A stretch of DNA of 64,000 bases from Puffinus mauretanicus. Its lineage: Eukaryota > Chordata > Aves > Procellariiformes > Procellariidae. Location: the NCBI GenBank assembly GCA_023333565.1, contig JAJKFH010000374.1:3844001-3908000 (forward strand), read 5' to 3'. How positions within the stretch are numbered: the stretch's first letter is position 1; every line of letters begins with the position of its first letter. Below the pieces are notes generated by a model. The model saw only the letters and a list, made by a program, of their open reading frames with translations, ran no database searches and was not told the origin of the DNA. A program made the position numbers and the translations under genes. This document shows positions 24,508 to 34,460 of this stretch, piece by piece.

Positions 24508-25606
24508 AATCATAGAATAGTTTGGGTTGGAAGGGACTGTTAAAGGTCATCTAGTCCAACCCCCCTGCCATGGGCAGGAACAACTTCCACTAGATCAGGT
24601 TGCTCAGAGCCCTGTCCAACCTGACCTTGAATGTTGCCAGGGATGGGGCATCTACCATCTCCCTGGGCAACCTGTGCCAGTGTTTCACCACCCTCATCAC
24701 AAAAAATTTCTTCCTTATATCTAGTCTAAATCTACCCTTTTTTAGTTTAAAACCATTCCCCCTTGTCCTTTTGCAACAGGCCCTGCTAAAAAGTTTGTCC
24801 CCTTCTTTCTTATAAGCCCCCCGTAAGTATTGAAAGGCCGCAATAAGGTCTCCCTGAAGCTTTCTCTTCTCCAGGCTGAATAACCCCAACTCTTTTAGCC
24901 TTTCTTCATAGGAGAGGTGTTCCATCCCTCTGATCATTTTTGTGGCCCTCCTCTGGACCCGCTCCAACAGGTCCATGTCTTTCCTGTGCTGAGGGCTCCA
25001 GAGCTGGAGGCAGTACTCCAGGTGGGGTCTCACCAGAGCGGAGTAGAGGGGCAGAATCACCTCCCTCGACCTGCTGGCCACTCTTCTTTTGATGCAGCCC
25101 AGGATACAGTTGGCCTTCTGGGCTGCGAGCGCACATTGTCGGCTCATGTCCAGCTTTTCGGCCACCAATACCCCCAAGTCCTTCTTGGCAGGACTGCTCT
25201 CAATCCCTTCATCTCCTAGCCGGGGGTTGCCCCAACCTGGGTGCAGTCGATCTGCATGAGATTCACACGGGCCCACTTCTCGAGCTTGTCCAGGTCCCTC
25301 TGGATGGCATCCCATCCCTCAGGCATGTCGACCGCACCACTCAGCCTGGTGTTGTCTGCAAATGTGCTGAGGGTGCACTCGATCCCGCTATGTCATTGAT
25401 GAAGATATTAAACAGTACCGGTCCCAATATGGACCCCTGAGGGGACACCATTCGTCATCGATCTCCATCTGGACATTGAGCCATTGACCACTACCCTCTG
25501 GATGCGACCATCCAACCAATTCCTCACCCACCGGACAGTCCACCCATCAAATCCCTATCTCTGCAATTTAGAGAGAAGGATGTTGTAGGGGACTGTGTCA
25601 AAGACC
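24508..25606 (-). mobile_element. CR1 LINE, 5'-truncated, relatively young, antisense
   Basis: The element lies on the - strand. Its 3' end at 24508 shows an ATTCTATGATT tail, and the ORF2 terminus is open for 241 codons at 24590-25315 on the - strand, including [38 protein letters not shown] and [15 protein letters not shown], the conserved C-terminal part of CR1 reverse-transcriptase protein. Further 5' (25316-25606) the frame is broken. The element stops abruptly after 'gtgtcaaagacc', consistent with the usual 5' truncation of CR1, and abuts the left arm of an inverted repeat. It is about 1.1 kb of a full-length element of several kb and cannot be autonomous. Confidence 0.95.
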
Positions 25607-25705
25607 TATATCTGAAAACCGCCTCCTCAAGTACCCAGGCAAGTCTAACAGAGCAGCTGTGTAGCAATATTCCCCTAAAACCATTTCACAGACTTAACTT
25701 ATTTG
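25607..25705. repeat. Left arm of 99-bp inverted repeat
   Basis: The 99 bases from tatatctgaaaacc to aacttatttg are the reverse complement of 26854-26952 with 9 mismatches and no gaps (about 91% identity); 8 of the 9 differences are transitions. The arm begins directly where the CR1 at 24508-25606 ends. I do not recognise the sequence as a known repeat family. Confidence 0.9.
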
Positions 25706-26079
25706 CAGTGCAGCAGATGAACTTTGATGGTGGTGCCAAGGACTTATGAATAGTATTGGCATTGTATTTTAACTGTGGCAACCAGGAGCTTCCTTGGATT
25801 TATTGAGGCCTCAGTAAGTGTGTGGACAAGAGAGTTTTGGTAAATGTAGCCTTCCTTTCAAAAGTCTTTCACTGAAGTGTCTCACCAAAAGGCTTTTCAA
25901 GAATTAAAAAAGCAATGGGCAAAGAAAGAAGGTCCCTGCACAGAGGAAGAACTGGTTGGAAGGTAAAAAACAGATGTAGGACTAAACAGGGAGTTTTCCC
26001 ATGGGAAGGCCCCAGTGGAGAAGACCTCTGGGATCCATACTGACGTCTGAAGATTCATTAGTGGAATTATAAATGGAAG

Positions 26080-26853
26080 GGGATGTGGATGGAGAAGGCA
26101 TACACTTTGCTGAGAATATGATAGTATTCAGGTGAGGACTGTCTGCAGAATTGCAGAGGATGACCTAGTAATGCTGAATGACTGGACAAAGAAATGGCAG
26201 ATTAAATTAAATGTAGTAAATACAAATTGAGGTGTATATATTGGGAGGGAGGGAAAATAATCCCAATTTTCCATATGCAGTGGTGGTCTTTGAGTTGATT
26301 CTGATGTTTTAGTAAAGAATTATTTGAAAATATTTGCTCGATGGTCAATATTGGTCCAATAAGTACCTCTAATGTTAGCCATTTTTAGGAAGAGAATAGA
26401 GAACAATACAGAAAATATAATGCTGTCATTAAATAAAACCACACTGGACACTATAATTCTGTCCTTTTAATCTCAGAAAGGGGAGAAGGGCAACAAAGAT
26501 CATCAAAGGTCATGAGAGAGACTTCTATACAAGGAATGGCCAAACAGACTATGGCTCTTCATAACAGAATTGATGGAGAAAGGATATGATAGTGGGACAT
26601 AAAATCATGTGTGATGTGGGAAAGGAATCAAAGGGAACTGTCATTCAGTTTCTTTTCAAGTGGAGTAAGTGGCATCAAAAGACAAAGGCAGGGCAAGCTT
26701 CAGAACAAACAGAAAGAAATATGACAGCAATTAAAGTAATGGAAATCCTTGCCATGGGTTGTTATTGTGACTGGAAAAACTCACAGAAGAAAAACCCTCG
26801 ATGGTACATAAAATACAAAGACATCAGCTTCTGCATGCAGGCTCTTCCAGCCC
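26080..26853 (+). mobile_element. Ancient CR1 LINE fossil in sense orientation
   Basis: The sequence follows the 3' portion of ORF2 of an old archosaur-type CR1 on the + strand: 'ctgaatgactggacaaagaa', 'atggcagattaaattaaatg', 'aataatcccaattttcc', 'agagaacaatacagaaaata', 'gaaggatatgatagtggga'-like and 'aaatcatgtgtgatgtggg'. It has many stops and indels. It is the only CR1 I found in the same orientation as NRXN3. It lies between the arms of the inverted repeat and is clearly older than the arms' divergence. Confidence 0.75.
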
Positions 26854-26952
26854 CAAATAAGTGGAGTCTGTGAAATGGTTTTGGGGGGGTATTGCTACAC
26901 AGCTGCTCTGTTGGACTTGCCTGAGTATTTGAGGAGGCGGTTTTCAGATGTA
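26854..26952. repeat. Right arm of 99-bp inverted repeat
   Basis: This is the inverted partner of 25607-25705 (gapless, 90 of 99 positions identical), separated from it by 1148 bp. It contains gctacacagctgctctg and gaggaggcggttttcag. There is no target-site duplication outside the two arms, which argues against a simple DNA transposon. Confidence 0.9.
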
Positions 26953-28029
26953 AGGATGCTGATCCAATGTAATATGGAGGATTTTATGTTTTAAGTATTT
27001 CCTGGTGCGGCTACACTGTTTCTAAGCTCCCTGTAGTATTTTCAAGTAGATATTGCATTCGCTTTGTCTTGTATGAACTACAATGTGCCACAACCCATCA
27101 GAGGCCATGATAGACATAACCCCTTCATTGCAAGTATTGCGTAGCAAGGTAATGTTCCTGAAGGCTTGCACACAGCTGAGGGGGAAGGCAGCTGAGCAGC
27201 AGGATATCAGAGGAGCAGAGAGTCAATTTGGTATAAGGTCTGACATACAGCTTTGTGCAAAATGAGGCATTAATGTGTAGATGTGGAAGTGAGATATGTG
27301 AGTAGGAGGAACTAGAGGAACAGAGAGAGATGGGTTCAGAGGAGGCTGGAGTGCCACATGTTGATTGGAGGTGTAATGATGCCCATTTGAATGAAAACAG
27401 GTGTTCATGTGTGTCAGGCAGCCTACATTTGAGAAAGTTGCTTTAAGTGAAAAGAGCAACAAGGAGAGCCAGATGAATCCTGGATGTTTATAGAGAAATG
27501 CAAGATAGGTTGGCTTCTTTCACCATTTGTAATTATTAAGGCCCCCAAAACAATCAATTCAGAATGAGGATATTAACAATCAGAGCTGTAAAACTGCCTC
27601 TGAGCAGTGTTGCAAAAGCATCTGCCTTTCAATACTGAGTGATCTTTCCATGTATGGAATTGGGAATTCTGTAAAGGCTTGGAGGGAGCATTTCCAGTAG
27701 GGAAATCTCTCCAGATCAGTATGGGCTGCAGTGGCAGCAGACAGCTCCCAGGCTTTAACTTGGGCTTGGGAATCTTTCCATCCAGGACTAATGTTCACAT
27801 TGTGATTATGTGTATTTCTTTCCCTGTGACTGTAACTGTGGAAGTAACTGTTAAGAAGGTTTATTACTGCCCAACTGGGCCCTTTTTCTGAGTGCTGAAT
27901 CTACATGGGGTTGTCTTTTATAGGAGACTTAAAAACCAAGGAGCATTTTTTTTACTGCCTCAAAAAGGTGGACTGGTGCTGTGTAAAAAAGGGATGAAAA
28001 AAGACTACCTTACTGGGACAAACTCCAAG
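26953..28029 (+). other. NRXN3: NRXN3 intron segment
   Basis: No exon, RNA gene or identifiable repeat was recognised in this 1.1-kb stretch. Confidence 0.6.
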
Positions 28030-28130
28030 AATCATAGATATTAGAAACAGTAAACACCTATCAGGTCACGTTGTCCATCTTCTCCTGCCAGGAGTGCCAT
28101 TGTTCCCTTCAGTGTATTAACTCGGAAGCG
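28030..28130 (-). mobile_element. Short CR1 3'-end relic
   Basis: 'agaatcatagatattagaaa' followed by 'tatcaggtcacgttgtccat' and 'tcctgccaggagtgcc' matches the decayed 3' tail of a CR1 in antisense orientation. Only about 100 bp is recognisable. Confidence 0.55.
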
Positions 28131-28404
28131 TTTCTACAAAGAGCCATTCACTGTGGGATTGTGCTGGTCGATTTCTGTGTTCGGCTTGCTGCTGCTAAAG
28201 ATGTCTTAAGGGCAAGTAAGACTTCTCCTCGCACCTGGGTTTCTTTGCATTTTGGGTACTGGAGACTTAACAATAAAAATAAATAAAAATAAAAAGCAAC
28301 TGAAATGTGAAGAATTATTATTTGGAGAATGAGATGTATTAGCGCTATTTAGTTAATTAATTACTGACTTCCTCAACTAAGAGATTGTGAGGAAAACTGT
28401 CGAA

Positions 28405-28490
28405 AATTATCCAACAGACAAGTGGCAGGATCAGAAATAGAGACCAGGAACCGTAACTCCTGATCTGTTGCTCAACTCAATAGAAAACAA
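28405..28490 (-). repeat. MIR-like SINE relic
   Basis: 'gacaagtggcaggatcagaa', 'atagagaccaggaacc' and 'taactcctgatctgttgctc' follow the reverse-oriented MIR core (aagtggcagagc, gaacccagg, actcc...gtgctc). Short and diverged. Confidence 0.5.
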
Positions 28491-28559
28491 ATGCCTGCTA
28501 CTCAAAGTGCATCTGCAGTCATCTGTCCTGTTGCTGAGTGGCATGCAAGGATTTCAAAA

Positions 28560-30115
28560 GGTCAAAGACTTTTAAGACCAAAAGAACCACCATACCCAGC
28601 TAGCTCAGCCTTCTGTCGATTATCTAATTATCCCCACTTACGCATAGTTTCAGAGTGTTCATAAGCCTCAATTTCTCCTACTTCCCCCACATTAAATCTA
28701 ATAATTTTGGGCCTCTTTGGGGGAGTTGTGTTTTAACCAGCCTTGGTGTGAAGGCATTAAAAGATAATCTATTATTTTCCTTGGTAAGTTGTTGCGATGT
28801 TTAATTACCCCCTACTTTAAAAAGAAATTGGGCCTTATATCCATTTGGAATATATAGCTCTGACAATAGCTCCCAAATGTTGATTCTTGTGATGCAGTTT
28901 TCTACTGGAACAAAGATGCTTCAGAAATCCAGTGTTTTTCCCTTTTTCACTATAATCAAGTCCCTTCTTTATCTGTCTTTTGAAAAACTAAGCAGGAGTT
29001 CCACATCTTTTACTGTAAGGCATTTATTCTAGTTCTCAAATCATGTTGAAGCTGATTGATGTATTCTTTGCAATTTTTTAGAGTCCTTTCTTTAAGAAAA
29101 TTGAGATATTAGAATTATACCTAGGGTTTAAGTGCATATTGTACCAATGCTATGTATTGCTTATTCTAGTCATATATCCTGAGACTGAACTGACCCTTTT
29201 GGCCATAGCGCTTTACTGGAAGCTCATACTTTCTCCTCCGATGTTTCCTAAATTGTTTTCAAAGTTGCAGCTTTGCAGAGTGCAGCTCCCCCGCAGCTTC
29301 CCCTTCCTGGTTCTGTAGTTCATGGCCTGTTTTCCATATTCATAAGCTCATATGTTTTAGTATTCAGCTGTTTTAAAACTTGCTTGGATTGAAAGGGCCT
29401 GGACTTCCACGCTCTATGAATCACTCTGTATGACTGCTCTGTCTTTAAATTTATTTAGTGCTCTGCCAAACTTGGTGTTACCTTCAAGTGTTAGCTTCAG
29501 TGCTTTTTATATTTATTTCTAGGAAAATGATAAAATATTTAATACTTTTGCATCAAATATGGATTCTTATGGTGCATTAGAAATGCCTCTTTTCAGTAAT
29601 GATACCCCACTGACAACCACTTTTTGAGATTTGTCAGCTGAGGACTCTCTATCTGTCTATCTAATGTTATGTCCTGTTTTGTTCTTGTATGCTGTTAATT
29701 TAAGCAGAGATGTCTTCTGGTGTTCAGTCAAATGCCTTAAACCATGTTTCATCTGTGCCTTTACCATTGTCATTCAAATGATATGATCTTTATTTAACAG
29801 AAACTCCTTTTACACAGGAAGGTCTAATGACATTAAGTATTGTATTCCTATTCTTTAATGTTTTTATTAAGCACTTTGGATAGAAGCTGTTGTGCTATTT
29901 CCTCCAGGGTTGATGTTTCCTGCAGGCTAAACCTTTCTACAGTTATACATCTTGTCCTGTTCGGCTTTTTAAAACATTCACACAACATTATCATTCTTTT
30001 ATTCTTCTATTATCTTTCTGTTATTCCAAGATTAAAAATAAACCTGAGTGGAACAGAAATCACGTCATTCAGCTCTTTTAAGACTTTGGAGCAAGTGACC
30101 GAGGTCTGTGAAATT
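28560..30115 (-). mobile_element. Ancient CR1/L3-like LINE fossil, antisense
   Basis: Across about 1.5 kb, blocks occur in the order expected for an antisense archosaur-type CR1: 'taccccctactttaaaaa', 'gccttatatccatttgg', 'aatcaagtcccttctttat', 'ccaaacttggtgttacc', 'atgataaaatatttaata', 'ataccccactgacaacca', 'gtcaaatgccttaaacca' and 'ttccaagattaaaaataaa'. The reading frame is destroyed by many substitutions and indels. This is far older than the copies at 24508 and 63102. Confidence 0.75.
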
Positions 30116-30629
30116 AAAAATAAAGCATATTTATTCCTGGTAGCTGATCAACATCCTCTTTTGTTCTCATGGATTGCAAAATACTTTGTCATCCTCTTGT
30201 GATATAAGCACTTATGTTCTTCATGTATTTATATCTGACAAAGAAAAAATGTTTGTTGCATACTTCATAAATTTTATAAGCTGAACCTTTTAAAGAAACC
30301 ATTGCCTTCTTGGGGTTATATCAAGCTATAACCTTTTTTTTTTAAAAACTACTAATGTATTCTATCGTGATCTAAAGACTTCATTGGTTAATTAGATCAC
30401 TACGAAACATTGCACATCACTTCCAGACTGAATAGTTGTGATTTGGCTAGCCACCATATATGATTATGCTTTTGTCTCCTAAATTAAAGCAGACCTCCTC
30501 TGTCAGAGAACTTCTCCCCATGCAGATTCCTGTAGCATGTAGATTTGGATCAGCTTGTAACCTGTCTTTGGGTGAAATAGATGGAATTTATTGGATAGCT
30601 CACCTAGCATAGTATAAGACTGAGACTTG

Positions 30630-30900
30630 AAATCACTGTAGTACTTTTCTGTGCTCTTTGAAGTTTTTTAACATCTTTTTAAAAGCATAGGCAAGATAAC
30701 AGGCCACAGTATTATTAAATGGTTTCACTAATACTATATACGTAGTCAGTATCTTTTCTCTGTACTTTCCTGATAGTTTCCTACTTAGACACTGAGGAAT
30801 CACATTAGCCCTCTTAGCAACTGCTTTACAAAGGCATTTCATGTTCAATTGGTTATGCACCAAGACACACGTGCTCTTTTCATAGTCACTATTTGCAAGG
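30630..30900 (-). mobile_element. Ancient CR1 ORF2 relic, antisense
   Basis: On the - strand a 76-codon open stretch (30633-30863) keeps the layout of the CR1 ORF2 C-terminal region: ANVIPQCLSRKLSGKYREKI corresponds to the conserved A-xxLGCIKRxVAS-REVI block, followed by a degraded VKP (consensus VRPHLEY). It may be part of the same old insertion as 28560-30115. Confidence 0.6.
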
Positions 30901-33900
30901 CTTAGACACGGTTTCCATTGTGTGAGAGTTACTTACAGTCTTTGATCCTAAATCTATAATCTAGCACTGGGCTGAACTGAAATGAGAATGTGTCTGAGTA
31001 TGTATTATTATATGCATGTCAAAGTGATAAGTAAACTGAATTTTAGATATCTTCTTGTCCTTTCCTAGAATGCACCTGAGGTGTCAAGACTGCTTTGCAG
31101 TATCTGGAAGTCGCTCCGTGGTTGTAATTCAGCCATGCCAGGACTGAAACTTTGGGCAGTGGCCCTTTCCCCAGTGTGCTGCCTCAGTCTGTCTTTCTCT
31201 GGCACCTGGAAAGCTTTATTAATAACACTTCTTCCATAAAATAGAAGCAAGGCTTAAAGCAAAATATGCCTGTTTGCATATTTCCTCTTACTGCCCTTAA
31301 TTTTTTTCATGCAAGGGTTCCTAGGACATTGGAATGAACCTCCAGTTCTAAGTTTTTGGAAAGTGGTACAGGATGATCCTTATGCTTCTCTGTGTCAGAG
31401 AAATCCCTTCAACTGCCACTTGCTACCTCCTTGCTTCCCCGACCACACCAGCATCTCCAACGTGTAATAATCAATAGTAATCGTAGCAATAGTAATAATA
31501 ATTTAATAGTAATATTCCATTACTGGCATAGGTTTTATGTTCAGCCTGGGAAAATGAAACTTGTTTTTAGAAGGCAGTGACTATGCCTCTTATACCTCTT
31601 ACAGGAACATGCAGGCAAACCTTGCAGGGTGCGATTAACACAAGGGGGTTTATTCTCTTGCTTCAAGCTAATTTAAGTGTTTAACTTTCGGGGGTATAAC
31701 AAGCCAGGAAGAATGTGGCAAGAAGCTGATGATCTGCCTTTAAGAGGCATGTTAGCCTAGGTAGGCCAAAACTAGTTGGTAGCACAGTGCAGAAACAGCA
31801 GTTCAGGACTTTTGGCTTCTCTGTGGCTTTGTGAGGGACTAACAGGATGTTGGACAGATGTCTGCAACCCATCTTTCCTTTTGGAACCTCTTGGGAAATA
31901 ATTCTTACCCTTAGTAATACCTGTTGATAGACCTGCATGCAAATGATGGGTTTGCAGTGAGAGCTGTCAGGCTTCTGGATGCCAGAACAGTATGAGATAC
32001 TTGTGCTTTCAAGGGCAAAGGAATTGTATTATAAAACCATACAGACCCTATTGACAGAGTGACTGAGGAGTTAGGGAAATAATTTGCATGTTTTGGTTAC
32101 TATTTATATTGTTCCCAAAGCAAAATGGGGAAGTGTGGGGTAGCTGAAAAATGCAGCCCTTTCAAAGTCTAGCGCTCTAGGGGAAGAAAGAGGAAGAAAA
32201 GAGCAAGTACAGCATAGAAAACAGCACCACTTTCAGTGTGCCGTAATCATCATCACTAATCCTCTCCTTTTGAGTGCCTTATGTATGAAGGACCCAAGCC
32301 AAGCAGAACAATTCCTGCCTGGGAATGACAAGATGCAGTGATGCTGGGACATGTCATGGGCTGAACATACATTCTGTAGCAATGTACTTTTCAGCATCTG
32401 CCTCTTTATATTCGGCACGCTGGGCTTTGCATGCGATTGCTGTGGTGTTTTTTTTTTCCCCCCTTGTTTGCCTTTTTAAAGTAGTAGAACAATCAGAGCT
32501 GACATTGAGTTATGGAACAGGACACAGCTTGGAACAGGACTGCAGGCAAGAACATGCCCAACCCAAGACAGCTTACATTAGAAATGCTCCACTTAGAAGA
32601 CCCTGTTGTCATTTTTTTTTGCTTCCTCCCTTGTTTATGCTCCTTTCAGGTTTGACCATGCCAATTTGACAGAAAAAGAAATGCATGAAGGAGCATGCTT
32701 AGCTTCTGCTAAGTCCCATTCAGCACACAGTCCAATGTCACGTACAGCAAAGTTAGTTGCATCTTCTGAACTGAAATTCTAGATACACTGGAAGGTGTGG
32801 ATATGCAAAGGCTGAATTTGCTGTCGCAAGGATTCCGGTGTAATCTCGCCTCCACCTCTAGGAAATGGTAACTCCATCCTTGTGTAGAGTGTTTCATAAA
32901 CAAGATACACTCTTGCTTTCTGAGCTACCTTCAGGATAAGAGAAGGATACCAGTTACCAGAATGACAAGCAGTTTGTTGGCAGCACACCTGCGTAAGAAC
33001 ATACACATGTGGGGATCCACATGCAGACGGTGTGCATTCTTCTAATGCTAATCATAAGCACGCTTAAGTTTACTGTCCTGGAAAACCATGTGCATTGCAT
33101 AAGAATCACAGGTGGAGAAATGAGTACACGTGTACACATGTATGTACATATAGTAGCATGCGTACAGGTACTGTTTACAGATGTGTATAAACCTATACAT
33201 ATGCCCTTAGTAGCTACCAATGCAGAGATCCACTGTTCAGATCTGTATGTGAGCACGTAAATATATATGCCTTCTTATGCATGTATGCACAGTGTATGGA
33301 TATGTTTATGTGAATACAAATATACATAGGCACATATTGGCAAAAAAATATAGCATGTAAGTTGATTACATGTCCAGACATCAGCAACCAGTCCTGCACT
33401 GAGGAATACATATATGTTCTTGCTACCAGATTTTTTTAAAGTTTTGTGACTATGTCAGCCATTTCCTCTTATTACCCTCTTTTTTCCTTCAGCGACCAAT
33501 ATAACACACAGTCAAGCTTTCTTGGTATATTAGAAAAAGAATGGCCGACTGATTTCTTTGTATTTCATGATTTTTGACAGCGCTTGCTCTATGCAAGGAG
33601 AATAAAACTGCTATAGAGGAGAAACACTTGGTTCTTTAAGAGTGCCACCTAGATGAAACAATTATTTCTATCATTCTGGTCAACATGGTCTGGGTAATAA
33701 CAACAGCAGAGCCCCTTTCTCAACCCCCTCTTCCAAAGAAGGTGACTCCAGAAATGGAAGTTCACCATGTTCTGAAACTGTTTGCTGCTGCCACAGTGGT
33801 GTCTCAGTGCTCAGTAAAGGTACAGAAAGATTGTTGGGACTTGAACGACAAAAGCGGATGGGTGGTCCAGTTAACCAGAAGGGATTAAAAGATTTAAAGG

Positions 33901-34344
33901 AGAATTTTGGCCTAAGGCAGATTTTGTTTTCTGCCTATTAGTGTTTGACCAATGTAAGCTCTATAGCTCTGCTTAAGATCTGGTATAGAGTTTTCTTAAG
34001 CAGTAAGATAGTACTGAGCAAAACAGAAAATGTAAGATAATATTGTAAATTAGGCTTATATCAAATAAGCTTTCTTAGATGTGAGATCAGTCTCCCTTAC
34101 GTGTAAAACCAAGCTCCACACAGAGGAGATGGGAACCCTGTGCATGGATGCATTAAAATGGCATTGTAGGAGAAGTAAACAAACTGAGGGAAAAGTTTAT
34201 TGTCATTTCATATTTACATTATTGAATTTCAAAGCTGAAAGAGGTTAGTAGATTATTTACACTGATCTGTGTCACCAAAACATTTCCTCCAGCTATTCCT
34301 TAGGCACAGGGTAGTAATTAGGAAGAAGAGACATTCTTTCTAAC
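30901..34344 (+). other. NRXN3: NRXN3 intron segment with purine/pyrimidine-alternating tract
   Basis: No exon or transposon was recognised. A (TAA)n-like stretch lies near 31466-31513. From about 32995 to 33420 the sequence is dominated by ACAT/TGTA/CATG words and contains small palindromes (33006-33023 and 33124-33135). Confidence 0.6.
32995..33420. repeat. Degenerate CATG/TGTA alternating purine-pyrimidine tract
   Basis: The tract is built from alternating purine-pyrimidine words. It contains a perfect 12-bp palindrome GTACACGTGTAC at 33124-33135 and an inverted pair CATGTGG/CCACATG with a 4-base loop at 33006-33023. Both strands are open for about 80-100 codons here because the words avoid stops; I consider those frames non-coding. 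Confidence 0.5.
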
Positions 34345-34349
34345 ATTCT

Positions 34350-34460
34350 ATTGACTTGCTGTATGAATTGGCCAAGAATATTCAGTTCCCTCTGTTTCAC
34401 TTTCTCTTTCTGTAAATTGGGGATAGTGGCCCTTAATGGAGGAGTGGGAGATAATACAAT
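34350..34460 (+). repeat. MIR-like SINE relic
   Basis: 'gacttgctgtatgaattggc', 'caagaatattcagttccctc', 'tgtttcactttctctttctg' and 'taaattggggatagtggcc' match the MIR core and 3' part in sense order (acttgctgtgtgacc, ttgggcaagt, cctcagtttcctcatctg, taaaatggggataa). Confidence 0.65.

Noticed and set aside
24590..25315. 241-codon open frame on the - strand as a host gene.
   Set aside because: It is the C-terminal part of CR1 ORF2 inside a 5'-truncated LINE, not a host protein.
25607..26952. A DNA transposon with 99-bp terminal inverted repeats.
   Set aside because: No target-site duplication outside the arms, no transposase-like sequence, and the interior is largely an older CR1 fossil; kept as an inverted repeat of unknown origin.
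32954..33260. Overlapping open frames on both strands, 83-100 codons, rich in Met, Cys and Ile.
   Set aside because: They follow from the ACAT/TGTA composition, lack family resemblance, and have no splice or start context.
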